Origin: an uncultured SAR116 cluster alpha proteobacterium
GTDB taxonomy: Bacteria; Pseudomonadota; Alphaproteobacteria; Puniceispirillales; Marisalimonadaceae
Length of the DNA: 35,161 bases
Direction of reading: 5' to 3'
Assembly: GCA_902583415.1 (NCBI GenBank)
Contig: CACHVW010000010.1
Span: forward strand, 1 to 35,161
Shown: piece after piece, positions 9,959-20,692 of the stretch
How positions within the stretch are numbered: position 1 is the stretch's first letter
How the letters are laid out: every line of letters begins with the position of its first letter
Notes under the pieces: model-generated
The model's database searches: none
Told to the model about the DNA's origin: nothing
What the model saw: the letters and a program-made list of their open reading frames with translations, nothing else
Program-made: the position numbers and the translations under genes

Positions 9959-10362
9959 TTATTGGAATTGGAACAGATATTTTGAATTTAGAGAGACTAA
10001 AAAAAATTATGAATAAATATGATCAAAAGTTCATTGATCGAATTTATGGGAAGAATGAGATTGAAATTTCAAAAGGTAAATTAAATAACTCTATTAATTT
10101 TTTTGGAAAAAGATTTTCGGCAAAAGAAGCAACTTGGAAGGCTTTAAGTCCTACCAGAGGAAAAGGACTTTTTTTTAGAGAAATAGAAATTTTAAATGAT
10201 ATCAATGGTAAACCATATTTATTTTTTTCAGGTAAAACAAAAGAATTTATTGGAAAAAAAGAAAAAATTTTAAAAGCCAAATTAAAATTTGATATCTCTC
10301 TATCTGACGATACTCCATTTGTTATTTCTTTTGTTGTAATTTCACTTGCTCCTTATGTTTAG
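9955..10362 (+). CDS. acpS: Holo-[acyl-carrier-protein] synthase
   Basis: MIIGIGTDILNLERLKKIM, FFGKRFSAKEATWKALSPTRGKG; ATGA overlap with pdxJ. Confidence 0.93.
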   Translation: MIIGIGTDILNLERLKKIMNKYDQKFIDRIYGKNEIEISKGKLNNSINFFGKRFSAKEATWKALSPTRGKGLFFREIEILNDINGKPYLFFSGKTKEFIGKKEKILKAKLKFDISLSDDTPFVISFVVISLAPYV

Positions 10363-10413
10363 CTATTGCATAAAATTAATTATTTAAACAACTCAAACCT
10401 TTGGAGTATATTT

Positions 10414-11136
10414 ATGAAAAATTCTATTAAAGAGCTATTTAAAACACTGTTAATTGCTGGCTCAATAGCTATTTTTTTTCGTTCTATTTTTTTCGAGCCT
10501 TTCAATATTCCGTCAGGTTCTATGATACCAACTTTGTTGGTGGGTGATTATTTATTTGTTTCAAAATACTCATATGGTTATTCAAAATATAGTTTTCCAT
10601 TTGGATTGTTGCCTATAAAAGATAGAGTATTATATAAAACTCCACAAAGGGGAGATGTGATTGTTTTTAGAAAACCAGGAAATGAAACAATTGATTATAT
10701 TAAAAGGTTGGTTGCTCTTCCTGGTGACACAGTACAAGTTAAAGGAGGTATTCTCTACATTAATTCAAAAAAAGCTAAAAGAATTAAGACAAATATAGGG
10801 ATAATGAAAAATGTATTAGGTGAAGAAAAAGTTACACAATATGACGAGGTTTTTGAAGGATCAAAAAATCACAAGATAATTGAGGCTAGTGACAATGATC
10901 TTTTTGACAATACAGGTTTATACAAAGTCCCAGCAAAACATTTTTTCTTCATGGGTGATAATAGAGATAATAGCATAGACAGTCGAACACCAGAAGTTGG
11001 CTTTGTACCAATGAGAAATTTAATTGGCAAAGCAGAAATCATTTTTTTCTCCCATGATGGAGCCGCTTCAATTTTTGAATTTTGGAAGTGGCATAAAGCT
11101 ATACGGTTTTCAAGAATTGGCAAGGCAATTGAATAG
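10414..11136 (+). CDS. lepB: Signal peptidase I
   Basis: FFEPFNIPSGSMIPTLLVGDYLFVSKYSYGYS (Ser box), DYIKRLVALPGD (Lys box), FFMGDNRDNSIDSR. ATG at 10414 (MKNSIKELFKTLLI) preferred over the TTG at 10366; preceded by ggag. Confidence 0.93.
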   Translation: MKNSIKELFKTLLIAGSIAIFFRSIFFEPFNIPSGSMIPTLLVGDYLFVSKYSYGYSKYSFPFGLLPIKDRVLYKTPQRGDVIVFRKPGNETIDYIKRLVALPGDTVQVKGGILYINSKKAKRIKTNIGIMKNVLGEEKVTQYDEVFEGSKNHKIIEASDNDLFDNTGLYKVPAKHFFFMGDNRDNSIDSRTPEVGFVPMRNLIGKAEIIFFSHDGAASIFEFWKWHKAIRFSRIGKAIE

Positions 11137-11807
11137 TGTGTACAAATAAACTAGAAAAACAGATTAATTATAAGTTTAAAAATATTGCTTTGTTAGAAGA
11201 AGCTATTACACATTCTAGTTTTCAAAAAAATAATTTGAAAATTAAAAAAAAAAATTATGAAAGGCTAGAATTTCTTGGCGACAGAGTTTTAGGTTTGGTA
11301 TTATCAGAATATCTTTTTAAAACCTTTCCTAATGCCAAAGAAGGTGTTTTAGATAATTATTTTCAAAAATTTGCTAACCAAGAAAATTTATTTAATTATG
11401 CGAAAAAAATTAATCTTTCTGTTTTTTTAAAGACACAAAAAGGTGATAATTTAAAAAATAATAAATCTATATTGAGTGATGTTATTGAGGCAATCATTGG
11501 AGCAATTTATATTGATTCAGGATTAAAAAATTGTAAAAATTTTATAATAAATAACATTGTTGATAAAAACTCAATTTATTTCAAACCTTTGAAACATCCT
11601 AAGTCTATACTTCAAGAGTATTGTTTAGATCAGTATAATGATCTACCCAAATATAGTATCTTAAATAAATTTGGAAATGAACATCAACCTACTTACGAAG
11701 TTTCTGTATCTATTAAAAATCATGAAGTGGTATCAGCAACAGGTACTAATTTAAAAAAAGCTGAAGAAGCTGCGGCAACAAAATTATTAAGTGTTTTAAA
11801 AATTTAG
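11136..11807 (+). CDS. rnc: Ribonuclease III
   Basis: YERLEFLGDRVLGLVLSEYLF signature, SDVIEAIIGAIYIDSG, C-terminal dsRBD. GTG start overlaps the lepB stop. Confidence 0.95.
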   Translation: MCTNKLEKQINYKFKNIALLEEAITHSSFQKNNLKIKKKNYERLEFLGDRVLGLVLSEYLFKTFPNAKEGVLDNYFQKFANQENLFNYAKKINLSVFLKTQKGDNLKNNKSILSDVIEAIIGAIYIDSGLKNCKNFIINNIVDKNSIYFKPLKHPKSILQEYCLDQYNDLPKYSILNKFGNEHQPTYEVSVSIKNHEVVSATGTNLKKAEEAAATKLLSVLKI

Positions 11808-11838
11808 AGTTATAAAATAGAAGAGGTGTATATTTAAT

Positions 11839-12756
11839 TTGGGAAAAATAGACTTAAAATCAGGTTTTGTAAATTTGGTTGGAATTCCTAACTCAGGTAA
11901 ATCTACTCTAATAAATAAATTAGTAGGCAGAAAAATTTCTATAGTATCTCATAAAGTACAAACTACTAGATTTTGTATTAGAGGAATATGTAATTATCAT
12001 TTATCAACTAAATTGAAAGCGCAAATAATTTTTGTTGACACACCTGGAATTTTTTTTCCAAAAAGAAGACTTGAAAAAGCTATGGTTACTGCTGCGTGGT
12101 CAGAGCTAAATTTATCCGATAAAGTGGTTTTTATTCATGATGTTTTAAAAAAAATAGACAATGATACTAAAGAAATAATTGAAAAAATTTTTGAAAAAAA
12201 ATCTGACGTAATTTTAGTTTTAAATAAAATTGATTTGTTACCAAAGGAAAATCTTCTTAAAAAAATTTCTGAGATAAAAAATTTATATAACTTTGAAGAA
12301 ACATTTTTGATTTCCGCCAAAAATGGAAGCGGTTGTAACAAGTTAATAGAATATTTAGCAAAAAAAATGCCACCGCACTCTTTTTTTTATGATGAAAATA
12401 CTATTTCAGATTTACCACAATCTATTTTAGCTTCTGAAATCACAAGGGAAAAGTTGTTTAAAAATCTCAATCAAGAATTGCCATATAATCTCACGGTTGA
12501 AACAGAAAAATGGGTAATTAACACTGATGAAAGTGTAAATATACAGCAGACGATATACATTAATAAACAAAGCTACAAACCTATAATAATAGGAAAACAA
12601 GGTCAAAATATAAAAAGAATTGGCACTTTGGCTCGTAAAGAACTTGAAAATTTATTAGATTGTAAAATTCATTTATTTTTGCACATTAAATTCAAAAAAA
12701 ATTGGATGGATGATCCATCTAAATACTTATCTATTGGCTTGAATTATAATGCCTGA
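11839..12756 (+). CDS. era: GTPase Era
   Basis: GIPNSGKSTLINKLVGRKISIVSHKVQTTR, DTPGIF, LNKID, C-terminal KH region IIIGKQGQNIKRIGTLARKELE. TTG start. Confidence 0.95.
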   Translation: MGKIDLKSGFVNLVGIPNSGKSTLINKLVGRKISIVSHKVQTTRFCIRGICNYHLSTKLKAQIIFVDTPGIFFPKRRLEKAMVTAAWSELNLSDKVVFIHDVLKKIDNDTKEIIEKIFEKKSDVILVLNKIDLLPKENLLKKISEIKNLYNFEETFLISAKNGSGCNKLIEYLAKKMPPHSFFYDENTISDLPQSILASEITREKLFKNLNQELPYNLTVETEKWVINTDESVNIQQTIYINKQSYKPIIIGKQGQNIKRIGTLARKELENLLDCKIHLFLHIKFKKNWMDDPSKYLSIGLNYNA

Positions 12757-13507
12757 ATGGAATGATGTTGGTATAATATTATCTGCAAAAAAATATGGTG
12801 AAAAAGGTCTGATAGTTAACATTTTGACAGAGACGCATGGACGTTATGTAGGTTGGATTAATAATTATAAAGCAAAAAATTTTTTATCCAGTATTCAGCC
12901 TGGTAATTTAGTTAAAGTGTTTTGGAAATCAAGATTAATTGAACAAATGGGAAACTTTAAAATTGAACTAATTTCTTCAATTTCAGGAAAAATTTTTGAT
13001 GAAAAACTTAAATTACAAGCTTTAATATCGTTATGTTCTTTGTTAGAAAAATTTTTACCTGAAAGACAAAGTTATACTGAGATTTTTAATGCAACAAAAG
13101 CCTTCTTAAATGTTTTAGTAATCAATAATGAACTCGATAATAAACAGTGGATTAAAGGATATGTGAAATGGGAAATTGGATTACTGTCTTCTATTGGTTT
13201 TTCTCTAGATTTAAAACAATGCGCTGTAACAGGACAAAAAAATAATTTATATTATATAAGCCCAAAAACTGGAAAAGCAGTATCCAAGCAGGGCGCTGGA
13301 AAATTTGCTCCAAAACTCTTAAAATTGCCAATGTTTTTAGGAGGTGTAGAAGACAATGGATCAAGTCTTAATGAGCAAATTATTATGGGGTTAAATATAA
13401 CAACTTATTTCTTCAAAAATAAATTATTACCATCTATTAATGACACTAGAATTATGAATTTACCAAATTCTAGAGATAGATTAGAAAATATGATTAAAAA
13501 ACAATAA
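12749..13507 (+). CDS. recO: DNA repair protein RecO
   Basis: [30 protein letters not shown]; position directly after era with 8-nt overlap. Confidence 0.9.
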   Translation: MPEWNDVGIILSAKKYGEKGLIVNILTETHGRYVGWINNYKAKNFLSSIQPGNLVKVFWKSRLIEQMGNFKIELISSISGKIFDEKLKLQALISLCSLLEKFLPERQSYTEIFNATKAFLNVLVINNELDNKQWIKGYVKWEIGLLSSIGFSLDLKQCAVTGQKNNLYYISPKTGKAVSKQGAGKFAPKLLKLPMFLGGVEDNGSSLNEQIIMGLNITTYFFKNKLLPSINDTRIMNLPNSRDRLENMIKKQ

Positions 13508-13526
13508 TTATAGGGAGTTATTATTA

Positions 13527-15740
13527 ATGAAAAATGAAGATTTACAAAATGAAAATATTAGCCTTACCCCTTTTTCAAAAGCAATCTCTGAGCGATATCT
13601 TGCGTATGCATTATCAACAATAACATCAAGATCTTTGCCAGACGTAAGAGATGGTTTAAAGCCTGTTCATAGAAGAGTTTTGTTTGCAATGATGCAATTA
13701 AAACTAAATCATAATGTATCATTCAAAAAGTCTGCTCGAGTCGTAGGTGATGTGATGGGAAAATTCCATCCTCATGGGGATGCTGCAATTTATGAATCGA
13801 TGGTACGAATGGCCCAGGATTTTGCATTAAGATATCCTTTAGTAGATGGTCAGGGTAATTTTGGTAACATCGATGGAGATAATGCAGCAGCCATGAGATA
13901 CACTGAGGCAAGAATGTCTAAAGCTGCAGAATTATTATTAGCTGATATTGATAAAGATACGGTAGATTTTAGAGTTACTTATGATGACGAGGGTAAAGAG
14001 CCTGTTGTATTGCCTTCAGCTTTTCCTAATTTACTGGCTAATGGATCGCAAGGTATTGCGGTCGGTATGGCAACTTCAATTCCTCCTCATAATATTTACG
14101 AATTAATCGACTCTCTTCTTCATTTAATTAAATTTCCAAATGCTTCTGATACTACGATTTCTAATTTTGTAAAAGGACCAGATTTTCCTACTGGAGGTAT
14201 TTTAGTTGAACCAAAATCATCAATTGTAAACTCTTACAAAAATGGAAAAGGTAGTTTTAGATTAAGAGCTAGATGGAACATTGAAAATATAAAAGGTGGA
14301 CAATGGAAAATAATTATAAGTGAAATCCCTTACCAAGTTCAAAAAAGTAGATTGTTAGAAAAAATCTCTGAGTTGATGGATAATAAATCTCTTCCAATGC
14401 TTTCTGATATAAGAGATGAAAGTGCAGAATATATTAGAATAGTCATTGAGCCAAAAAGTAGAAATTTATCGCCTGAAATGATTATGGAAACACTTTTTAA
14501 AAAAACCGACTTAGAGGTTAGAGTTTCTCTTAATTTAAATGTAATTGATGATAAAAATATACCTGGCGTGAAATCCTTAAAAGATGCACTGAAATCTTGG
14601 TTAGATCATAGGCAAATCATTCTTCAGAGAAAAAGTAAATATAGATTAAATCAAATTGAAAATAGAATTAATATTTTAAATGGTTATATAATTGTATATT
14701 TAAACATTGATAAAGTTATCGAAATTATAAGAGAAGAAGATAATCCTAAGGAAGTTTTAATATCATATTTTAAAATAAACGAAATTCAGGCTAATGCTAT
14801 ATTAGATATGCGTCTACGTTCATTAAGGAAATTAGAGGAAATTGAACTAAGAAATGAACTGAGTAAATTAGAAAATGAACAAAATAATCTTAATGAGATT
14901 TTGAATAGCATTGATGCTCAATGGAAAGAAATTTATTCAGACATAAAAAATCTAAAGAGAGATTTTCAAGATATTTCATCTAGAAAAACAGAAATCAGTG
15001 ACTTGCCTTTAGTTGAAGAATTTGATGAAGATCAATTTTTAACTAAAGAGCCAATAACTATAGTTTTATCTGATCAAGGTTGGATCAGAACTCAAAAAAA
15101 TCATTTAAATGATGATGTTGAACTTAAATATAGGGAAGGCGATAAAGAAAAATTTAAGATACATGCCTTTACTACTGATAAGATAATTTTCTTTGCAGAC
15201 AATGGAAGGTTTTTTTGTGTTTCTGCAAATAAACTTCCATCAGGAAGGGGCTTTGGAGAACCTATATCTCTTACAATAGATCTTAATGCAGAAAACAAAA
15301 TTATATCTTGTTTTCCATTTTTTGAAGGAAATATAGTTTTAGCGCTTGCATCAGGTCATGGGTTTAAAATTAATACTTCTAATATTATTGCACAGACAAA
15401 ATCTGGAAAACAAATATTAAATGCAAAAGACGATAACAAAGCAAAAGTATGTAAAAGAATTAAAGGAGATACTATTGCTGTTGTTGGGAATAATAGAAAA
15501 TTATTAGTATATTCAATAGATGAAATCCCCGAATTAAGTAAAGGAAAAGGTGTTATACTTCAGAGATATAAGGACGCCTCATTGTCTGACATTACAACAT
15601 TTAATAAAGAAGATGGAATTATTTGGAAAATGTCTGGTGGACGTAAAAGAACAGAAAAAGATTTATTAACATGGCAAGGTAAAAGAGGCTCTGCTGGTAG
15701 AATGGTTCCTATTGGTTTTCCAAGACCACCCATTTTTTAA
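13527..15740 (+). CDS. parC: DNA topoisomerase IV subunit A
   Basis: [58 protein letters not shown], catalytic-Tyr region MRYTEARM. Short C-terminal domain fits ParC rather than GyrA. Confidence 0.9.
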   Translation: MKNEDLQNENISLTPFSKAISERYLAYALSTITSRSLPDVRDGLKPVHRRVLFAMMQLKLNHNVSFKKSARVVGDVMGKFHPHGDAAIYESMVRMAQDFALRYPLVDGQGNFGNIDGDNAAAMRYTEARMSKAAELLLADIDKDTVDFRVTYDDEGKEPVVLPSAFPNLLANGSQGIAVGMATSIPPHNIYELIDSLLHLIKFPNASDTTISNFVKGPDFPTGGILVEPKSSIVNSYKNGKGSFRLRARWNIENIKGGQWKIIISEIPYQVQKSRLLEKISELMDNKSLPMLSDIRDESAEYIRIVIEPKSRNLSPEMIMETLFKKTDLEVRVSLNLNVIDDKNIPGVKSLKDALKSWLDHRQIILQRKSKYRLNQIENRINILNGYIIVYLNIDKVIEIIREEDNPKEVLISYFKINEIQANAILDMRLRSLRKLEEIELRNELSKLENEQNNLNEILNSIDAQWKEIYSDIKNLKRDFQDISSRKTEISDLPLVEEFDEDQFLTKEPITIVLSDQGWIRTQKNHLNDDVELKYREGDKEKFKIHAFTTDKIIFFADNGRFFCVSANKLPSGRGFGEPISLTIDLNAENKIISCFPFFEGNIVLALASGHGFKINTSNIIAQTKSGKQILNAKDDNKAKVCKRIKGDTIAVVGNNRKLLVYSIDEIPELSKGKGVILQRYKDASLSDITTFNKEDGIIWKMSGGRKRTEKDLLTWQGKRGSAGRMVPIGFPRPPIF

Positions 15741-15767
15741 TTAGTTTTAAATTTTCAAATAAATAAA

Positions 15768-15810
15768 ATTAATTTTGATAAATCTTTAAGCGATTTTGAT
15801 TAAAATTAAT
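15768..15810. terminator. AT-rich inverted repeat downstream of parC, possible transcription end
   Basis: ATTAATTTTGAT (15768-15779) can pair with ATTAAAATTAAT (15799-15810), 12 bp with one G-T wobble, in the parC-dctP gap. No clear U-tract. Confidence 0.25.
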
Positions 15811-15914
15811 ATATATGATTATTATGTAATAAATGTCTTTTATTAAGATTTATTTCGTGTAGTAATAGTAAATATAAATTTCAATTTAATAATACTTAAT
15901 AGGGAGGACGTTTA

Positions 15915-17015
15915 ATGAAACGTAGAGATTTTATATCTAAAGCAGGTGTTGGCGTGGTAGCAGGTGTTGCCGGTGCTTCTGCATTATCTGCTCCTGCTTT
16001 AGCAGGAGGTCACAAAGAGATTAATATTGTATCAACTTGGCCAAGAGATTTTCCAGGTTTAGGATTGTCTGCACAAAGATTATCAGCTAGAATTACCGAA
16101 TTATCAAAAGGTAAGTTAAAGGTCAATTATTTCGCAGCAGGTGAAAAAGTTGGAGCATTTGACGTTTTTGATGAAGTTGCATCCGGAAACTCTGAAGCTT
16201 ATATTGCTGCTGATTATTATTGGAAAGGCAAGCATCCAGGCTTTGCATACTTTACTTCAGTTCCATTTGGAATGACAACAGTTGAGTGGAACGCTTGGAT
16301 TAAGTTTGGTGGAGGTCAAGAGCTTTGGGACGAAATGTCAGGTGAATTTGGCCTTAAAGCTCTACCATGTGGTGGAACAGGTACTCAAGCTGGTGGATGG
16401 TTTAACAAAGAAATAAATTCTAGTGAAGATTTGAAGGGCTTAAAAATGAGAATTCCAGGATTAGGTGGAACTGTTATGTCTAAACTTGGAGCTTCTCCTG
16501 TATCTTTACCTGGGGGTCAAATTTATGAGAATCTTGTTTCTGGTTCTATTGATGCTACTGAATGGGTTGGTCCTTATAATGATTATTTCTTAAAATTCTA
16601 TGAAGCGGCAAAGTATTACTATACAGGTGGTATGCATGAGCCTGGTTCTTGCTTAGCTATGGCGTTTAATGGAAATTTTTGGGGTAAGTTGACAGATAAT
16701 GAAAAAGCTCTTATAACGGCCGCTTCAATGGAAGAGCATGCTGCTCAGTATGAAGAAACTTGTGCTAAAAATGGTGAATATTTAGCCAAGTTAATTAATG
16801 AACATGGTGTTAAGGTTAGGGCATTTAATGATGACGTATGGGATTCATTCGGCGAAGCATCAGCTGAAGTCTTTGAAGAAACAAGAAACCATTCAGCTTT
16901 AGCTAAAAAAATTGATACTGCATATCAAGCTTTCATGAAAGAGTGTGGTGGTATGATGGCTAAATTTGAAATATCATATGTTAACCAAAGAAACAGAGTT
17001 TTAGGCCTTTCTTAA
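15915..17015 (+). CDS. TRAP transporter substrate-binding protein (DctP; TakP/FcbT1-like) with Tat-type signal
   Basis: MKRRDFISKAGVGVVAGVAGASALSAPALA twin-arginine leader; GGTGTQAGGWFNKEI, LKGLKMRIPGLGGTVMSKLGASPVSLPGGQIYENLVSGSIDATEWVGPYND; gggagg RBS before the ATG. Confidence 0.9.
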   Translation: MKRRDFISKAGVGVVAGVAGASALSAPALAGGHKEINIVSTWPRDFPGLGLSAQRLSARITELSKGKLKVNYFAAGEKVGAFDVFDEVASGNSEAYIAADYYWKGKHPGFAYFTSVPFGMTTVEWNAWIKFGGGQELWDEMSGEFGLKALPCGGTGTQAGGWFNKEINSSEDLKGLKMRIPGLGGTVMSKLGASPVSLPGGQIYENLVSGSIDATEWVGPYNDYFLKFYEAAKYYYTGGMHEPGSCLAMAFNGNFWGKLTDNEKALITAASMEEHAAQYEETCAKNGEYLAKLINEHGVKVRAFNDDVWDSFGEASAEVFEETRNHSALAKKIDTAYQAFMKECGGMMAKFEISYVNQRNRVLGLS

Positions 17016-17025
17016 AACAATTATG

Positions 17026-17045
17026 GGAGCCAGTTTTCTGGCTCC
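17026..17045 (+). terminator. Strong intercistronic hairpin between dctP and dctQ (partial terminator or mRNA-stabilising stem)
   Basis: Perfect 8-bp stem GGAGCCAG-TTTT-CTGGCTCC, 11 nt after the dctP stop, with no long U-tract after it. Confidence 0.7.
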
Positions 17046-17057
17046 TAACTTCATTTA

Positions 17058-18023
17058 ATGGAAAATAAAATTTATAATTATTATCGATTATTTGGTTGGT
17101 CTATTATAGCAGTCGTATTTGCTTTTTTAGTTAATAATGTTCTGCAATTAACCTTCGGTTTTCAAAGTATATTTTTGGTTGATAATAAGTTTTCAACTCC
17201 ATCAATTATTGAATTTACAGTATACTTAATTAGTTTCATAGTGTCATTGACATTAATGTTAAAATTAAATGATAAACCTTTAAGGTATGACTCGAAAATA
17301 TTGCATAATTTTAATGTTTACATAATTCGTTCATGTTTTTGGATTATTTTTTTAGTTGGCTTAGTTGATATCACTATATCTTTTTTAAGAGTAGAGAAAC
17401 TATTTGAACTTTTTTTAAGTAAAGAATTAACAAGTCAATTTACTCGTCCAGTTTTTGTGGGTTCTTTTATTCATATTCCCTTAATAATCATAGGTTTTAT
17501 TATAGGAATGTTTACTAGAACTCTTGGTTTTCAATGGTTGTCTTTATTAATAGTTGCAAGTGAACTTGTAATAGTGATAACCAGATTTATTTTTTCTTAT
17601 GAGCAAACATTTATGGGTGATCTTGTTCGTTATTGGTACGCTGGTTTATTTTTGTTTGCATCAGCATATACGCTTTATGATGAGGGCCATGTAAGGGTAG
17701 ACATTCTATATCAAGGACTAACAGACAAAACTAAAGGTTTAGTTAATTCTATAGGATCAATAACGCTTGGCGTTTCTACATCTTTAACAATTATTTTTAT
17801 AGGTTTCCACGGGAAACAATCGATAATTAATAGTCCAGTATTAAACTTTGAAATAACCCAGCAAGGAACTGTAGGTATGTTTATCAAATATCACCTCGCA
17901 TTATTTTTAGGCATTTTTGGTTTAACAATGCTTATTCAATTTATAAGTTACTTTTTTGAATCACTAGCTGATTATTATGGTGAAAAAGGTAAAAGAGTAA
18001 TTGAAAGTCAGATTGGTCATTAA
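17058..18023 (+). CDS. TRAP transporter small permease (DctQ) with an extra N-terminal multi-TM region
   Basis: C-terminal half has DctQ-like RYWYAGLFLFASAYTLYDEGHVRVDILYQGL. N-terminal ~150 aa contain about four additional hydrophobic segments. Sits between dctP and dctM. Confidence 0.82.
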   Translation: MENKIYNYYRLFGWSIIAVVFAFLVNNVLQLTFGFQSIFLVDNKFSTPSIIEFTVYLISFIVSLTLMLKLNDKPLRYDSKILHNFNVYIIRSCFWIIFLVGLVDITISFLRVEKLFELFLSKELTSQFTRPVFVGSFIHIPLIIIGFIIGMFTRTLGFQWLSLLIVASELVIVITRFIFSYEQTFMGDLVRYWYAGLFLFASAYTLYDEGHVRVDILYQGLTDKTKGLVNSIGSITLGVSTSLTIIFIGFHGKQSIINSPVLNFEITQQGTVGMFIKYHLALFLGIFGLTMLIQFISYFFESLADYYGEKGKRVIESQIGH

Positions 18024-18026
18024 TTT

Positions 18027-20681
18027 ATGGAATTAATTTTTTTATTATTGTTAATAATTTTAATGGCAATATCTCTAGGTTCAGGTTTTCCTGTAGCCTT
18101 TGCTCTTCCAGGTTCCGCAATTATATCAATAGGTGTCGCTGCATTTTTTGGATATTTGCTTGAAAACAATGCAAATGCTTATTTCTTTTCTGGTGGACCA
18201 TCTGAATGGTTGTCAGCTGGTGTTACTAACCTTAGAGGAGTATATTGGGAGGTTGAAAGAGATACCCTAATAGCAATACCTTTGTTTATTTTCATGGGTC
18301 TAATGCTTCAAAGATCTAAAATTGCAGAGGACTTACTTGTGACTATGGCTCAGCTCTTTGGTCCGGTTCGAGGTGGATTAGGAATTTCCGTAGTATTTGT
18401 AGGTGCATTATTAGCTGCAACCACTGGAATAGTAGGTGCAACAGTTGTGGCTATGGGATTAATATCATTACCAGCAATGCTTCGGAATAAATACTCTGCA
18501 CCCCTTGCTACTGGAACAATAGCGGCATCTGGAACCTTAGGACAAATAATTCCTCCTTCAATCGTTCTGATAATTTTAGCTGATCAACTTGCAACAGCAT
18601 CCGATCAAGCTGGAACAATGCGTAAAGCTTTGTATAAAGAAGCAACAGGTCAAATATCAATGCCTTCGATATTTGACGTTACTTCAACTAGTGCCGGAGA
18701 GATGTTTTTAGGAGCTTTTCTTCCTGGTATTTTACTAGTGGGGATATACATGCTTTTTATTTTAGTACTTGCATTTGTGTCACCTAAAAGTGCTCCTTCA
18801 GTTCCATATGAAGGTAAAATGGATAAAAAATTCTGGCTAAATGTAATGTTGATTTTAATACCCCCATTAACATTAATTATATTAGTCTTGGGTTCAATTA
18901 TTACTGGAGTTGCAACAGTAAATCAGGCAGGAGCTATAGGAGCTGCTGGTGCTATAATTATGGCGGGCTATAGGCAAACTGAAGGTCTAAAATCTTCATT
19001 ATATCCAGCTTTTTTAGTTCTTATTTCTATATTGTTATTAGCTTATGCAGTTGGTAATTACACCATGAATGTTAAATTGATAAATACCTATGAAGATAAA
19101 ATTGGAATATTTATTGGCATTATTGGTTCAACTTTACTCTTAATTGCTCTTATTTGGAGTAGTTGGAGATTATTTAAATTTAATAATACCATGCAGGGTG
19201 TAATGATGGAAACAGCAAAAACTACTTCTTTAGTTTTTATAATCCTCTTAGGAGCTGCAATGCTTACAGCTGCTTTTAGAGCATTTGGAGGAGAAGAACT
19301 TGTAAAAGAATATTTAAATTCTTTACCTGGTGGTTTTTGGTCAAAATTTATAATTGTGATGTTAGTAATTTTTATATTGGGTTTTTTCCTTGATTTTATT
19401 GAAATTGCTGTTGTTGTAGTACCAATTGTTGCTCCAATCTTGCTTGCTGACCCGTCAGCAAATATAACCGCTGTATGGTTAGGGGTTATGATTGGTTTAA
19501 ACATTCAGACTTCTTTTTTAACTCCTCCTTTTGGTTTTGCGTTATTTTATTTAAGAGGTGTTGCTTCAAAAGCAGTTAAGACTATTCAAATGTATAAAGG
19601 TGTGGTTCCATTTATAACTCTCCAATTGATAGCTTTAGCAGTAGTAGGCTCATACCCGTTTTTAGTAAATTATTTACCAAATAGACTAAATTTTCTTTCA
19701 GAGACATCTCCTCCTCCTAAGAATCCAAAATTACAATTGTGTACAGAAAAATATATGAAAAATAATATGTTAAATTCAAATAGTTTAACAAATGCTTCAC
19801 TTATAAATTTATCTAAAGCAGATTTTTCCTCAATGCCCAAAAAATATAAGAATACAATTTCAAACTCTATAAGTACAATCGAAGGTGGATTTTTGAACTT
19901 AAATAAAGCATTTGAAATTGATTTAATAATAAAAGATCAAGCAAAAGATTATTTACCACTTTTAAAGGTAGTAAGAAATAAAGAAAAAAATATTAAAGAG
20001 CTTAAATCATTAATTAAAACTAATGAAACTTTGATTTCTAGAGCTGAAAAAAATGATAAACAAAAAATCTCATTATTAAATTCAGAGGTTGAAAAATTAA
20101 AAAAAGATATTCAAACAGAGAAGCAAGGATACCCAAAAAATTGGGGAGATATATACAAAAATTTTCAGAAATTAATAAAAGAAGAAAATTCAAATCGAAT
20201 TAAATACAGAAGAGCAATGGATAATTCTTATGATGAAATGTCAATATTGCTTAACATTTTATTATCAAGAACTGAATTTTATACATTTAGAGATGAGTTT
20301 AAAAAATTTAGTAAAATTTTAGAGACAAATGAGCCCAAAATTTTGTCCAAAGAAATAAAAGTGTTTTCAAAAAAGATTTCACGTTTGCCTGATAATTCAA
20401 GAATTACATCCAAATTATCTAAAGTGTCTAGGAACTTAAAAAAGAAAAAAGTAAATTATGAAAAAGTACTTAAAGATTTTAATAAATCTTTTGCTGATTA
20501 TGAAAAAAAATATAGTGATCTCAAAAAAATTGAAGATAAAGCAGTTAACGACTTATCAGCATTTCTAGATAGCACAAAATTTACAATAGGGCTAAGACAA
20601 CAGCAAAAAATTCCACGAGATATTGCTTTATTTTTGGCAGGATGTAGATCTGACCATCGTGATTTGTCTATATATTTTTAA
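18027..20681 (+). CDS. TRAP transporter large permease (DctM) with a long charged C-terminal extension
   Basis: Core has TLIAIPLFIFMGLMLQRSKIAEDLL, GLGISVVFVGALLAATTGIVGATVVAMGLISLPAML, GTLGQIIPPSIVLIILADQL, LTPPFGFALFYLRGVA. Residues ~554-884 are hydrophilic and Lys/Glu-rich. Confidence 0.9.
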   Translation: MELIFLLLLIILMAISLGSGFPVAFALPGSAIISIGVAAFFGYLLENNANAYFFSGGPSEWLSAGVTNLRGVYWEVERDTLIAIPLFIFMGLMLQRSKIAEDLLVTMAQLFGPVRGGLGISVVFVGALLAATTGIVGATVVAMGLISLPAMLRNKYSAPLATGTIAASGTLGQIIPPSIVLIILADQLATASDQAGTMRKALYKEATGQISMPSIFDVTSTSAGEMFLGAFLPGILLVGIYMLFILVLAFVSPKSAPSVPYEGKMDKKFWLNVMLILIPPLTLIILVLGSIITGVATVNQAGAIGAAGAIIMAGYRQTEGLKSSLYPAFLVLISILLLAYAVGNYTMNVKLINTYEDKIGIFIGIIGSTLLLIALIWSSWRLFKFNNTMQGVMMETAKTTSLVFIILLGAAMLTAAFRAFGGEELVKEYLNSLPGGFWSKFIIVMLVIFILGFFLDFIEIAVVVVPIVAPILLADPSANITAVWLGVMIGLNIQTSFLTPPFGFALFYLRGVASKAVKTIQMYKGVVPFITLQLIALAVVGSYPFLVNYLPNRLNFLSETSPPPKNPKLQLCTEKYMKNNMLNSNSLTNASLINLSKADFSSMPKKYKNTISNSISTIEGGFLNLNKAFEIDLIIKDQAKDYLPLLKVVRNKEKNIKELKSLIKTNETLISRAEKNDKQKISLLNSEVEKLKKDIQTEKQGYPKNWGDIYKNFQKLIKEENSNRIKYRRAMDNSYDEMSILLNILLSRTEFYTFRDEFKKFSKILETNEPKILSKEIKVFSKKISRLPDNSRITSKLSKVSRNLKKKKVNYEKVLKDFNKSFADYEKKYSDLKKIEDKAVNDLSAFLDSTKFTIGLRQQQKIPRDIALFLAGCRSDHRDLSIYF

Positions 20682-20692
20682 CAGAAACAAAA

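Noticed and set aside
5278-15298. Minus-strand ORFs at 5278, 9292, 10044, 10869, 12135, 13723 and 15101
   Set aside because: Each lies inside a well-supported plus-strand gene (smpB, pdxJ, acpS, lepB, era, parC); composition is that of the complement of coding DNA.
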